Assembly: GCA_028698975.1 (NCBI GenBank) | Contig: JAQVVK010000050.1 | Span: forward strand, 1 to 12,352 | DNA from: Victivallaceae bacterium | Lineage (GTDB): Bacteria; Verrucomicrobiota; Lentisphaeria; Victivallales; Victivallaceae | Direction: 5' to 3' | DNA: 12,352 nucleotides | Part shown: positions 1 through 6,632 of the stretch, in pieces | How the letters are laid out: every line of letters starts with the position of its first letter | Position numbering within the stretch: position 1 is the first letter of the stretch | The notes under the pieces: model-generated | What the model saw: only the letters and a program-made list of their open reading frames with translations | Database searches by the model: none | Told to the model about the DNA's origin: nothing | Made by a program: the position numbers and the translations under genes

Positions 1-2069
1 AGCTTACCCGCGATATTAAGCGTGGTCGCGCACAGGCCGGTGGCTCCATTGGCAAGATTGGCTCCGCCGTAAACGGTTCCACCCGTGCCGCCCGCGTTGA
101 CGTTGACCTTCGCAGCTCCGGTATTGAAGCTCTGGCCGCCGCCGTAAACATAGTTCGCACTGCCGCCAGCCACATTTACCTCCAGCTCCGCCGCAATGGT
201 CGCTCCGGCCGCTCCGCCGCCGCAGACCGGCTTGTTGGCGGTCGCGCCATTGAAGTCAAGGATGACCTTTTGCGCGTTCGCCGCATTGCCTTTGGCCGCA
301 TAGAATGCGGTGTTGGTATCGGTATAGGTGTTATCGAGCGTACCGGCATAAGTGGTCTTGCCGTCGTCGGTGGCAATGGCGGTAAGTTCGGCGTCCTTGC
401 CGGTCAACTTACTGTAATTGTCGACCGCCGCACCCACCGTCACCGCCAGATTAGCCGCATCAAGCACATAGGCGGTGTCACCGCTGAAATACTTGTTGTC
501 GATCAAACTCTGCCCGTTGATGGTGTATTCGGTCGCGGTGCCGGTACCAAAGTCGTAATCGGCGTCGGTCACCAGATCGAGCTTGGCAATCGTGCCGTTT
601 TCCTTAACATCGACCATACCGCCGGAATAGACCGTGGTAAGACCGTCCGCCGTGCCGCCGCCGGATTCGAACCGCAACAATCCGCCGTAGGAAACCACCG
701 TGTCGGTAACCGTCGCGCCGCTGCGGACATTGAGTTTGCCCTTGTCGGTGTTGATCTCGGTTCCGGACAGCACCGCACCGGAAACCATGCCGCCGTTGAG
801 ACTGACAAAACCGTCGTTCAAGGTAAGGCCGGAAACCTGCGCACCGCTATAGGTGTTGAGTTTGCCGCCGTTATTAATGATGGTGTTGATTGCGGTGGCA
901 CCGCCGGAAACCGTCATCACCCCCATGCCACCGTTGGCGGCGGAATATACCTCCGCATTGCAAACCGTTCCACCGGAAATGTCAAGGTTCGCACCTGCCT
1001 GAACTGAGACGCCAGATCCGATTGCCCCGTTCTGAATGTACATATTGCCGCCGGTCACGTTGGCACCGTGTATCTTTGCTTCGGCGGTGGCACTTACCGT
1101 ACCGCCCTGAAGTTCCACCCCGTACATCACGATGTCGGCGCCGCTGGCATAAAGTTTGGCATTCGCGCCGGAAACAACGACCGTCGCACCGGATTGGGCA
1201 TTAACCCCGGTTACAGTACCACCCCAAACATTCATTTTGCCGCCGGCGCAGATCGTGCCGCCGGAAGCAAAACAACCGCCCGATACGCGAAGCTCTCCGG
1301 TCGCGTTTACCGTGAACCCGGAAACGGAGGCAGTAGCCGCGCTGGCGACCAGAAAACCACCGTTAACGGTGGTACCGTAAACCTGCGCATTACCGCGGGC
1401 ATTAAGAGTTCCGCCACTCATTATAGTACCGGAAGCGAGCGAATTTGAAACGACAAGAGATCCGCCGAGCATAACGGTGCGATAGGCGCTGCCTCCGTTT
1501 GAAACCACCATATAATAATTTTCGGTCACGTCATAGGCGACGGCCCCGCTCAGAACAAACATATTGCCGCCGGTCACTTTGGCTCCGTATATCTTCGCTT
1601 CGTTATAGGCACTGACCAGGCCGCCCTTAAGCTCCACTCCGTACATCACGTTGCCGGCTCCGCTGGCATAAAGTCGGGCATTCGTACCGGAAACAATGAT
1701 TTTCGCACCGGATTGGGCATTAACTGCCTTCACATATCCGCCGGTGGAAATATTAAGTGTGCCGCCGGAGCTGACGGTGCCGGCAAACATGCTGGTATAG
1801 TTGTTGAGCGTGACAACGCCGAGAGAACGGACTTCCGTAGCACCGGAGATCCAGCCCTGGTTGGCGCTCATAAGGCCGCCTTTTTCGATAATAGTACCTT
1901 CTGCAATAGTTTTAACACTCCCCCCGACACCGGCAAGAGCCGCAGTTCCATCCTCGGCGATGACACAGTTGACAATGGTTCCGCCGTTTTGCACGGTCAA
2001 CGGAGTGCCGTCGTTCGGGATGTTCAATCCACTTGAGGTTTCCCCTGATGCAACGATGATTTCAGCCAT
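1..2069 (-). CDS. AIDA-like beta-repeat surface protein, C-terminus off the left edge
   Basis: An uninterrupted minus-strand reading frame of 689 codons starts at 2069 and leaves the window without a stop. The ATG is preceded by GAAGGGG with 7 nt spacing. Residues 1 to about 440 are short, imperfect repeats of the type GGT-x-NxxxxxGGxLxVxSG, as in the passenger of AIDA-I-type autotransporters, which fold as a beta-helix. Residues about 450-600 are a less repetitive linker. From about residue 610 the pattern changes to VYGGG-type Gly/Asn repeats. No signal peptide is visible: the protein begins MAEIIVASGETSSGLNIPND and is repeat-like from the start. A beta-barrel or other export module would have to lie in the missing C-terminus. 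The role is probably surface or adhesin-like, which is inference. The gene lies 109 bp behind the GH5 gene on the same strand and may be read with it. Confidence 0.8.
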   Translation of the reverse strand, partial: MAEIIVASGETSSGLNIPNDGTPLTVQNGGTIVNCVIAEDGTAALAGVGGSVKTIAEGTIIEKGGLMSANQGWISGATEVRSLGVVTLNNYTSMFAGTVSSGGTLNISTGGYVKAVNAQSGAKIIVSGTNARLYASGAGNVMYGVELKGGLVSAYNEAKIYGAKVTGGNMFVLSGAVAYDVTENYYMVVSNGGSAYRTVMLGGSLVVSNSLASGTIMSGGTLNARGNAQVYGTTVNGGFLVASAATASVSGFTVNATGELRVSGGCFASGGTICAGGKMNVWGGTVTGVNAQSGATVVVSGANAKLYASGADIVMYGVELQGGTVSATAEAKIHGANVTGGNMYIQNGAIGSGVSVQAGANLDISGGTVCNAEVYSAANGGMGVMTVSGGATAINTIINNGGKLNTYSGAQVSGLTLNDGFVSLNGGMVSGAVLSGTEINTDKGKLNVRSGATVTDTVVSYGGLLRFESGGGTADGLTTVYSGGMVDVKENGTIAKLDLVTDADYDFGTGTATEYTINGQSLIDNKYFSGDTAYVLDAANLAVTVGAAVDNYSKLTGKDAELTAIATDDGKTTYAGTLDNTYTDTNTAFYAAKGNAANAQKVILDFNGATANKPVCGGGAAGATIAAELEVNVAGGSANYVYGGGQSFNTGAAKVNVNAGGTGGTVYGGANLANGATGLCATTLNIAGK
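1041..1205 (-). repeat. Copy 1 of a diverged internal duplication in the repeat protein
   Basis: This 165-bp block aligns without gaps to 1560-1724, at an offset of exactly 519 bp (173 codons). Shared protein landmarks are VNAQSGA, LYASGA, VMYGVEL and VTGGNM, at about residues 289-343. Many mismatches are at third codon positions, so the two copies have been kept as protein repeats for some time. Confidence 0.85.
1560..1724 (-). repeat. Copy 2 of a diverged internal duplication in the repeat protein
   Basis: Partner of the block at 1041-1205, encoding about residues 116-170 with the same landmarks (VNAQSGA, LYASGA, VMYGVEL, VTGGNM). The sequence just N-terminal is also related in both copies (SGG-x-L/M-NxxxGG). 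The sequence C-terminal of the blocks is not obviously homologous, so the duplication is limited to one module. Confidence 0.85.
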
Positions 2070-2178
2070 TTTTTCGCCCCTTCAATGTTTGGTTTTGTCA
2101 AGCTACTGTCTTTTTCTCGTTTTTCTCAAAAAACTCTCTTTTCAAAACAAAAATTTCTTGCTTTCACCGCCTCGTATA
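2070..2178 (-). other. Purine-rich spacer between the GH5 gene and the repeat-protein gene
   Basis: On the minus strand this 109-bp gap is rich in GAAAA and GAGAAA runs and holds the ribosome binding site GAAGGGG for the repeat protein. I see no GC-rich hairpin followed by T residues, so no intrinsic terminator after the GH5 gene. A TTGACA at 2096-2101 lies too close to the ATG to act as a -35 box. Read-through from the GH5 operon is therefore the simplest reading, but an unrecognised promoter is possible. Confidence 0.5.
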
Positions 2179-4200
2179 TTAGAGTGATTCAACCCGGAAA
2201 TTGCGTATTTCAAACCAGCGGCCCGGCTGATCCCAGGCAAAAATCGACAACGCGCCATTGCAACTCTTGGAAACCGGAAGCGGCATCTGGATATCAGACC
2301 ATTTTTGCCCGTTGAGCGGTATTCTCACCACTCCCGCGGCATTTTTCAAATCAATCCGGTCGGTTCCGGTAAACGCAACCTGAAGTCCCGCCGTGCCGCG
2401 CGCCTCAAAAACCACCCGGTATTTGCCGTTGGCAGTCACCTGAAACTGGCGGCTGTAAAAGCCGATGACTTTAGCATTGGCATTGTTTTCCGCCCTTACG
2501 AGATTATCACTGATCGAGGTTTTGAAATCATGTTTCCAACCCGGAAAACGAATGTCGCGGGTATTGATGATGACCTTGGGCTTGGGCTTGACAAACTTGT
2601 CACGCGGGACGGCCTTGACGGAGCCGGGCTCCTCATGATTGCGCTTGAAAAACGCGGTCAGCAACTCTTTGCGCAATGTGCCCTCCGCCGGGCGTTTCAA
2701 CCAATGTTTGCCGTTATTCCAGCCTCCGATGTGTTCCGGGCTCCATGCGCCCCACTCACGGAAAGCGTGATAACACCAATCCCACTTATACCCCTCCATA
2801 ATATCAATCACGTCGTAGAGCCACTCATGCTCCCCGTCCGCACCGACGATGGCGTTGAATTCACCGATCAGGATCCTGGCTCCGTATTTTTGCTGAAAAC
2901 GGCGAACTTCATTTAAATTTTCCCGCAGGGACTCCTTGTCGATTTTCTCACCGCCGGTCAGTGAGGGATATACCGCCCCGACCTTTTGCCCCCCGATGCC
3001 CTGATGGGTAAACTGGAGAGGGCTGTACATATGCGCCTGATAGATGATGTTTTTCAACGGCAACGGCGCGAGATACGCAAAGTCACCCGGTGAGGCGCTG
3101 TTGTTGGACTCGATCAAGATGGGAGTCTCCGGGTCAATCTCGCGAATGGCCTTGGCGACTTCGTACTGCACCTTGAGATAATCATCGGGCGTCTTGCGCT
3201 GCTGCCGCGGCTCGTTGATGATATCGTAACCATAGAGAACGTCCTTATCCTTTTGGGTGCGCTGAACTATCCGCCGCCAGGTGTCGATGAAGGCGTCACG
3301 GTATTTCGACTCAAAAAACATTCTCATGTTTTTGCCGTCGATCAATCCCCCCGGAGGCGCGTGAACGTCAAGAATGACTTTGATCCCCAAGCGTCTGCAA
3401 TCGGCGAAAATCTGCTCCATCTCATCGAGCTTGGAATCGATGTAGCGATTGAAATCGTCTATATCCATCTCGGCGTCGACTTTGGCGAAACTGCGCTGTA
3501 TCTGCCAGCGAACCAGATTTGCCCCCCATTTCGCCATTTCGTCGATGTCGCCCTTGCGGTATTGAGTGGAAGACATGAAGCCCCGGCAGACCGGCATATT
3601 TTTCACCGCTTCGGAATATTCACACTTGAAGTCTTCCGGCAGTTTTACCGGCGGCGGAAACAATTCCGCCCAATACTTCTTGAACGGGATTTCCTCTATC
3701 GATATATTGCGAAACTCCACGGCACCGGTCGACAGCTCTATCCCGCAATTCAGGGTAAGCGAAACGTCTTTCGGAACTTGTACAACAAATTCTACCTTTG
3801 TAAAATCGAAATTCAGATTGCCGCCATGCCGGAATACCGCCTGAGGGTAACGGACTATGCCGTACTTGTCTTTGTAGACCAACATGAACTTGACGCCGTT
3901 CCATGAGTTGGGCGGCTCGCTGACGTTTTCCGCCTTGACCTCGCAGCGAAAACGGATAACATCCCCACGAAGCCGACCGGGCGGGATCTGCAGCACGGCA
4001 AACACCCGGCCGCCAGCGTCGCTTTGGGCTCGGATGATCTTCTGACCATCCCGTACCGGCACCGTCGCCCCCGGCTGGAACACCCATTTGCCCGGATCGC
4101 TCTCGGAAACGGTCAATTTGTACTCTTTGGCGAATACTCCGGCGGTCAGGAAGCCAACAACCGCAACCGGCAAAATGATTCTTTTGAGAAAACCGGTCAT
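2179..4200 (-). CDS. Secreted GH5-type glycoside hydrolase with flanking beta-sandwich modules
   Basis: A 673-residue enzyme expected to hydrolyse a beta-linked glycan outside the cytoplasm. I chose the ATG at 4200, not the upstream in-frame start at 4239. It follows GGAGG by 7 nt, shares one base with the previous stop (TGATG), and gives a clean signal peptide: TGFLKR, a hydrophobic stretch and VFA at residue 24. Residues about 25-170 look like a CBM-type jelly roll. The catalytic (beta/alpha)8 barrel spans about 200-520. It has NEP with acid/base Glu330, GEF with nucleophile Glu447, plus HAPPGG near 280 and HMY near 390. Residues about 545-673 form a second beta-sandwich. These signatures fit clan GH-A, most likely GH5; the subfamily and substrate cannot be told. 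The gene is the third in the coupled operon and its product is probably the extracellular cutting enzyme. Confidence 0.88.
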   Translation of the reverse strand: MTGFLKRIILPVAVVGFLTAGVFAKEYKLTVSESDPGKWVFQPGATVPVRDGQKIIRAQSDAGGRVFAVLQIPPGRLRGDVIRFRCEVKAENVSEPPNSWNGVKFMLVYKDKYGIVRYPQAVFRHGGNLNFDFTKVEFVVQVPKDVSLTLNCGIELSTGAVEFRNISIEEIPFKKYWAELFPPPVKLPEDFKCEYSEAVKNMPVCRGFMSSTQYRKGDIDEMAKWGANLVRWQIQRSFAKVDAEMDIDDFNRYIDSKLDEMEQIFADCRRLGIKVILDVHAPPGGLIDGKNMRMFFESKYRDAFIDTWRRIVQRTQKDKDVLYGYDIINEPRQQRKTPDDYLKVQYEVAKAIREIDPETPILIESNNSASPGDFAYLAPLPLKNIIYQAHMYSPLQFTHQGIGGQKVGAVYPSLTGGEKIDKESLRENLNEVRRFQQKYGARILIGEFNAIVGADGEHEWLYDVIDIMEGYKWDWCYHAFREWGAWSPEHIGGWNNGKHWLKRPAEGTLRKELLTAFFKRNHEEPGSVKAVPRDKFVKPKPKVIINTRDIRFPGWKHDFKTSISDNLVRAENNANAKVIGFYSRQFQVTANGKYRVVFEARGTAGLQVAFTGTDRIDLKNAAGVVRIPLNGQKWSDIQMPLPVSKSCNGALSIFAWDQPGRWFEIRNFRVESL

Positions 4201-4214
4201 CACATCTCCTCCCC
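4200..4214 (-). promoter_or_regulatory. Ribosome binding site and TGATG stop/start overlap for the GH5 gene
   Basis: GGGGAGGAG at 4206-4214 encodes the last residues of the pilin-like protein (GEEM). It also serves as a strong Shine-Dalgarno for the GH5 ATG at 4200. Stop TGA (4202-4200) and start ATG (4200-4198) share one base, which indicates coupled translation. Confidence 0.85.
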
Positions 4215-5018
4215 GTAGGCGTAATATTTCTTTTGGCACTCGCTGTCATTCGGAAGAAACGGCGCAGTGGTGAAATTGCCCGGACTCCAAAGCCCGTCGG
4301 CATTATCCGGCCTCACCGTCCCGACGTGACCGTCAACATACAGCATGTTCAACGCCCGGCGGCTGCCATGACGCGGGCTGGGGATATACTCGCCGTTAAC
4401 ACGTTGAAACGGAACAAAATAATACATGCCCTTCGAGTTGCCCGATTTTTGACTTCCGACGTCGGAAATCAGCATCTTTTCCGACGTGCTGCGGAGCGTC
4501 GTCACTTTTACGCTTGACATCAAATAAGCATTTTTTGTAGATGCCGAGTTGACATTACTGAACTTCACTCCGCCGCGCCCGATCGGGGTGACCATGCCGA
4601 GGTTTATGCCGTACTGACTGCGGTAAAGCCGGTCGCCGTAACCGGTTGCCGTTGACAGGCTCAAAACATCGGCGCCGACCCCCGGACAGGAAAACAGCTT
4701 GAACGGCACATACGCACCGGAAACTTCGTTGTTATTGTTGTCGTTTTTGTAAAGACCGGACAGCCGGTAAGTCCAGGCGCCCTGAGAATTATTTAATGTG
4801 CCGTATATCGGAGAAAGCGGCGGCAAACAATCTTTGTAATCCCCGGTATATTGACTCATGGCAAGACCGAACTGCTTCAGGTTGCTGACGCAGGCGGCGG
4901 TTTTCGATGCGTCGCGCGCCTTGTTCAGGGCGGGGAGCAGCATCGCGGCCAAAATCGCGATGATGGCGATCACGACCAGAAGTTCGATAAGGGTGAATGA
5001 TACTCTTCGGGTTTTCAT
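4200..5018 (-). CDS. Prepilin-type N-terminal cleavage/methylation protein (type II secretion pseudopilin-like)
   Basis: A 272-residue protein with a class III (type IV pilin-like) leader: a short basic peptide MKTRRVS, then FTLIELLVVIAIIAILAAML. The Glu at position 5 of the mature form is present. The residue before the cut is Ser, where most prepilins have Gly. After the hydrophobic helix comes LPALNKAR, the usual junction in the many-copy pseudopilins of Lentisphaerota and Planctomycetota. The C-terminus has His217 followed by NMLYVDGHVG, close to the H-X9-DG C-terminal motif, though the spacing here is 11 residues. Start choice: an earlier in-frame ATG at 5024 is only 1 nt from AGAGG. The ATG at 5018 has 7 nt spacing and makes a 4-nt ATGA overlap with the upstream stop. 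The protein should sit in the inner membrane after processing by a prepilin peptidase. Its function is unknown; a role in secretion or in binding the operon's substrate is inference. Confidence 0.9.
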   Translation of the reverse strand: MKTRRVSFTLIELLVVIAIIAILAAMLLPALNKARDASKTAACVSNLKQFGLAMSQYTGDYKDCLPPLSPIYGTLNNSQGAWTYRLSGLYKNDNNNNEVSGAYVPFKLFSCPGVGADVLSLSTATGYGDRLYRSQYGINLGMVTPIGRGGVKFSNVNSASTKNAYLMSSVKVTTLRSTSEKMLISDVGSQKSGNSKGMYYFVPFQRVNGEYIPSPRHGSRRALNMLYVDGHVGTVRPDNADGLWSPGNFTTAPFLPNDSECQKKYYAYGEEM

Positions 5019-5030
5019 ATACATACCTCT
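5015..5030 (-). promoter_or_regulatory. Ribosome binding site and ATGA overlap deciding the pilin-like start
   Basis: AGAGG at 5026-5030 lies inside the last codons of the upstream glycosidase (HKEVCI, stop TGA 5017-5015). It is 7 nt before the ATG at 5018. ATG and TGA overlap as ATGA, which favours 5018 over the nearby ATG at 5024. Confidence 0.85.
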
Positions 5031-6469
5031 TTATGTTGCAATTGGGGTTCGTTTTCAAAAATATTACAGCCCGGGTTACAGGTGTATTCGCCGTTTTGCG
5101 TCAAGAGCGTAAACGCCCGGTCGGTCTCCACCTCGATGCGGTCGTCGTAGAGCATTACCGAGCAGCACACATCGCCGAAACGCAGGTTGCGCACACCGTG
5201 CCGCCCCTGACGCCGCCGGTAGATCCGCATGGTATGATTCATCGCATCAATATCATAGATACCGATGACGTTTTCGATCACCAGCGAGATCGGCCCCAAG
5301 GCCGACCAACCGCAGAAATCCGGGCGAACCGACCGATCGGGCCGCTTCCCGGCGGCGGGGCGGTCGGCGGTCGGCGAATAGACCTCCCAAATCGTATGCG
5401 GCTCGAACTTGCGGTAAACCCGCGCCATCGCCGCCACGGTCTGCTCGGCCAGCTTTGCCGCCAGTTCAAATTCACCATATTTCTCAAGGCTCTTTATCGT
5501 CATGTAACTGGTCGGCAGCCAGACGCCGCCGCGCCAGTAGCGGCCGTCGGGCTCAAAATCACAGTCCGACCGCGAAATCGACGGTATCGGCGGGTCGCCG
5601 CCCAGCAGCGCGGGGTCGCGCAGCACGGCCACCTGCCGGCGCGCCATATCCGGGTCGGCCACTTCCGCCAGCAACGCCCAGAAACTGGCGGGGGTCAGCT
5701 TGCGGCAGGCGTCATGCGTGGCGGCGTGAATGTCGTAGTAACAGCCGTCGTGCTGATCGAAAAACCGGGAGTTGAGAAGTTCTTTCTTTTCCTCGTAATA
5801 GGCATGAAAAAGTCTCGAGGTTGCGCCATCGCCCATAATTTTCGCCAGTTTTGAGATATACATCGCGCTCAACGCCTGCTGCGCCACGATGTCCACCCAG
5901 TAAAGATTGTTCTGAATGCCGTTGCCGCGCGGCGTGTTGTCCATGCCGGAGGCGACGCCGCTCCACAGATAGCCGCATTCATTCTTTTGCAGGGTGTTCA
6001 GGCAAAATACCGATGGGAAACGCTGTCCGAAATGAATGTTTTCTATAAAATCGTAATGTCTTTGCAGATACTGTTTTTGCAGCAAAATCCGTTCAAGCCG
6101 CTTGCGGTCGCCGGTGAACTTGAAGTATTCGTACTCGGCCCACGCAAACAACGGCGGATTGTCGGCGTGATGCACGAAACACTCGCCGGCGGAGCGGTCG
6201 TACAGGAGCGAGTAAAAATTATCCAGCGTCTCAATGCCGGGGAAGAAATCGGCGGCATAACGGCAGTAGAAGGTCATGAAGCAGCTGTCCCAAATCCAGA
6301 CACGGCTAGGCTCAAACGCTTCGTCCATGTAGCGGTGCACCGGCATATTCGGGGATTCGGTGATATGCCGGGCGGCCAACTGCCACGCCACGTCATAAAG
6401 TCCTATAAACTCCGGGCAGCGGTCGATAACGATCTCCGGGATCCGGTTTTTTTCAAAATTGAAATCCAT
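5015..6469 (-). CDS. MGH1/GH63-like (alpha/alpha)6-barrel glycosidase, probably cytoplasmic
   Basis: A 484-residue protein with the marks of the GH63/GH37-related (alpha/alpha)6-barrel hydrolases: WIWDSCF near residue 60, SGMDNTPRG with candidate general acid Asp177, RYWRGGVW near 310-317, HTIWEVYSP with candidate general base Glu362, and FCGWSALGP near 385. Such enzymes invert the bond at glucose- or mannose-type residues; the exact substrate is open. There is no signal peptide, and about 15 cysteines are scattered through it, consistent with a reducing cytoplasm. Start choice: the frame is open back to a TTG at 6526, but that lies upstream of the promoter -10 (6515-6520). ATG at 6469 is the first reasonable start, although only a weak, distant GGAAAG precedes it. 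First gene of the operon, divergent from the AraC regulator. Confidence 0.8.
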   Translation of the reverse strand: MDFNFEKNRIPEIVIDRCPEFIGLYDVAWQLAARHITESPNMPVHRYMDEAFEPSRVWIWDSCFMTFYCRYAADFFPGIETLDNFYSLLYDRSAGECFVHHADNPPLFAWAEYEYFKFTGDRKRLERILLQKQYLQRHYDFIENIHFGQRFPSVFCLNTLQKNECGYLWSGVASGMDNTPRGNGIQNNLYWVDIVAQQALSAMYISKLAKIMGDGATSRLFHAYYEEKKELLNSRFFDQHDGCYYDIHAATHDACRKLTPASFWALLAEVADPDMARRQVAVLRDPALLGGDPPIPSISRSDCDFEPDGRYWRGGVWLPTSYMTIKSLEKYGEFELAAKLAEQTVAAMARVYRKFEPHTIWEVYSPTADRPAAGKRPDRSVRPDFCGWSALGPISLVIENVIGIYDIDAMNHTMRIYRRRQGRHGVRNLRFGDVCCSVMLYDDRIEVETDRAFTLLTQNGEYTCNPGCNIFENEPQLQHKEVCI

Positions 6470-6514
6470 TGTCGGCAAAACTTTCCGTGTTGGTTTTCTT
6501 GTTTCCTCTCTTTT

Positions 6515-6523
6515 ATTATACCA
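6515..6523 (-). promoter_or_regulatory. Extended -10 promoter of the glycosidase operon
   Basis: On the minus strand TGG-TATAAT is a full consensus extended -10, with TATAAT at 6515-6520. No good -35 is visible 16-18 bp upstream (TTCCAT at best), as expected for an extended -10 promoter or one needing an activator. Transcription would start near 6508, giving an untranslated leader of about 40 nt before the ATG at 6469. An A-tract further upstream (near 6548-6556) could act as an UP element. Confidence 0.7.
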
Positions 6524-6576
6524 CAATAACAGGAAGCATGGAATAGCTTTTTTTCTTAATTAATTATCAAAAATAG

Positions 6577-6597
6577 ATAAAAAGTTACCATTTTTAT
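6577..6597. promoter_or_regulatory. 21-bp inverted repeat, candidate AraC-family operator
   Basis: ATAAAAA and TTTTTAT form perfect 7-bp arms around the 7-nt spacer GTTACCA. The site sits in the divergent spacer, roughly 70-90 bp upstream of the predicted operon transcription start and 36 bp before the regulator's ATG. That placement suits an activator that also controls its own gene. Both arms are A/T only, so a chance match is possible. Confidence 0.4.
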
Positions 6598-6632
6598 TTG
6601 CAATGCCATGATTGGTGTATTATTTTAACGGC

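Noticed and set aside
270..1007. Long plus-strand open frame of 245 codons, and several others opposite 1-2069
   Set aside because: They are shadows of the repetitive, GC-rich minus-strand repeat gene, which is open for 689 codons with a good start. The shadow products have no recognisable domain.
1..2069. Many recurring CCGCC-type short repeats that resemble an array
   Set aside because: They are codon-level echoes of GG, SGG and GGT in protein repeats. Spacing is irregular, there are no unique spacers and no constant repeat, so this is not a CRISPR or iteron array.
2096..2101. TTGACA on the minus strand before the repeat gene
   Set aside because: A -10 box 17 bp downstream would fall on the ribosome binding site, and the sequence there (GGCGAA) does not fit.
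3253..3906. Plus-strand open frame of 217 codons inside the GH5 gene
   Set aside because: It is antisense to a gene with clear catalytic motifs and shows no domain of its own.
4201..4239. Upstream start for the GH5 gene at 4239
   Set aside because: It would add 13 residues in front of a normal signal peptide and overlap the pilin-like gene by 40 nt. ATG at 4200 has GGAGG at the right distance.
4997..5854. Plus-strand open frame of 285 codons
   Set aside because: It is antisense to the GH63-like gene and His/Arg/Gly-rich, a typical shadow of GC-rich coding sequence.
6470..6526. TTG start at 6526 for the GH63-like glycosidase
   Set aside because: It lies upstream of the consensus extended -10 box, which would then be inside the coding sequence. 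The added residues look like translated leader.
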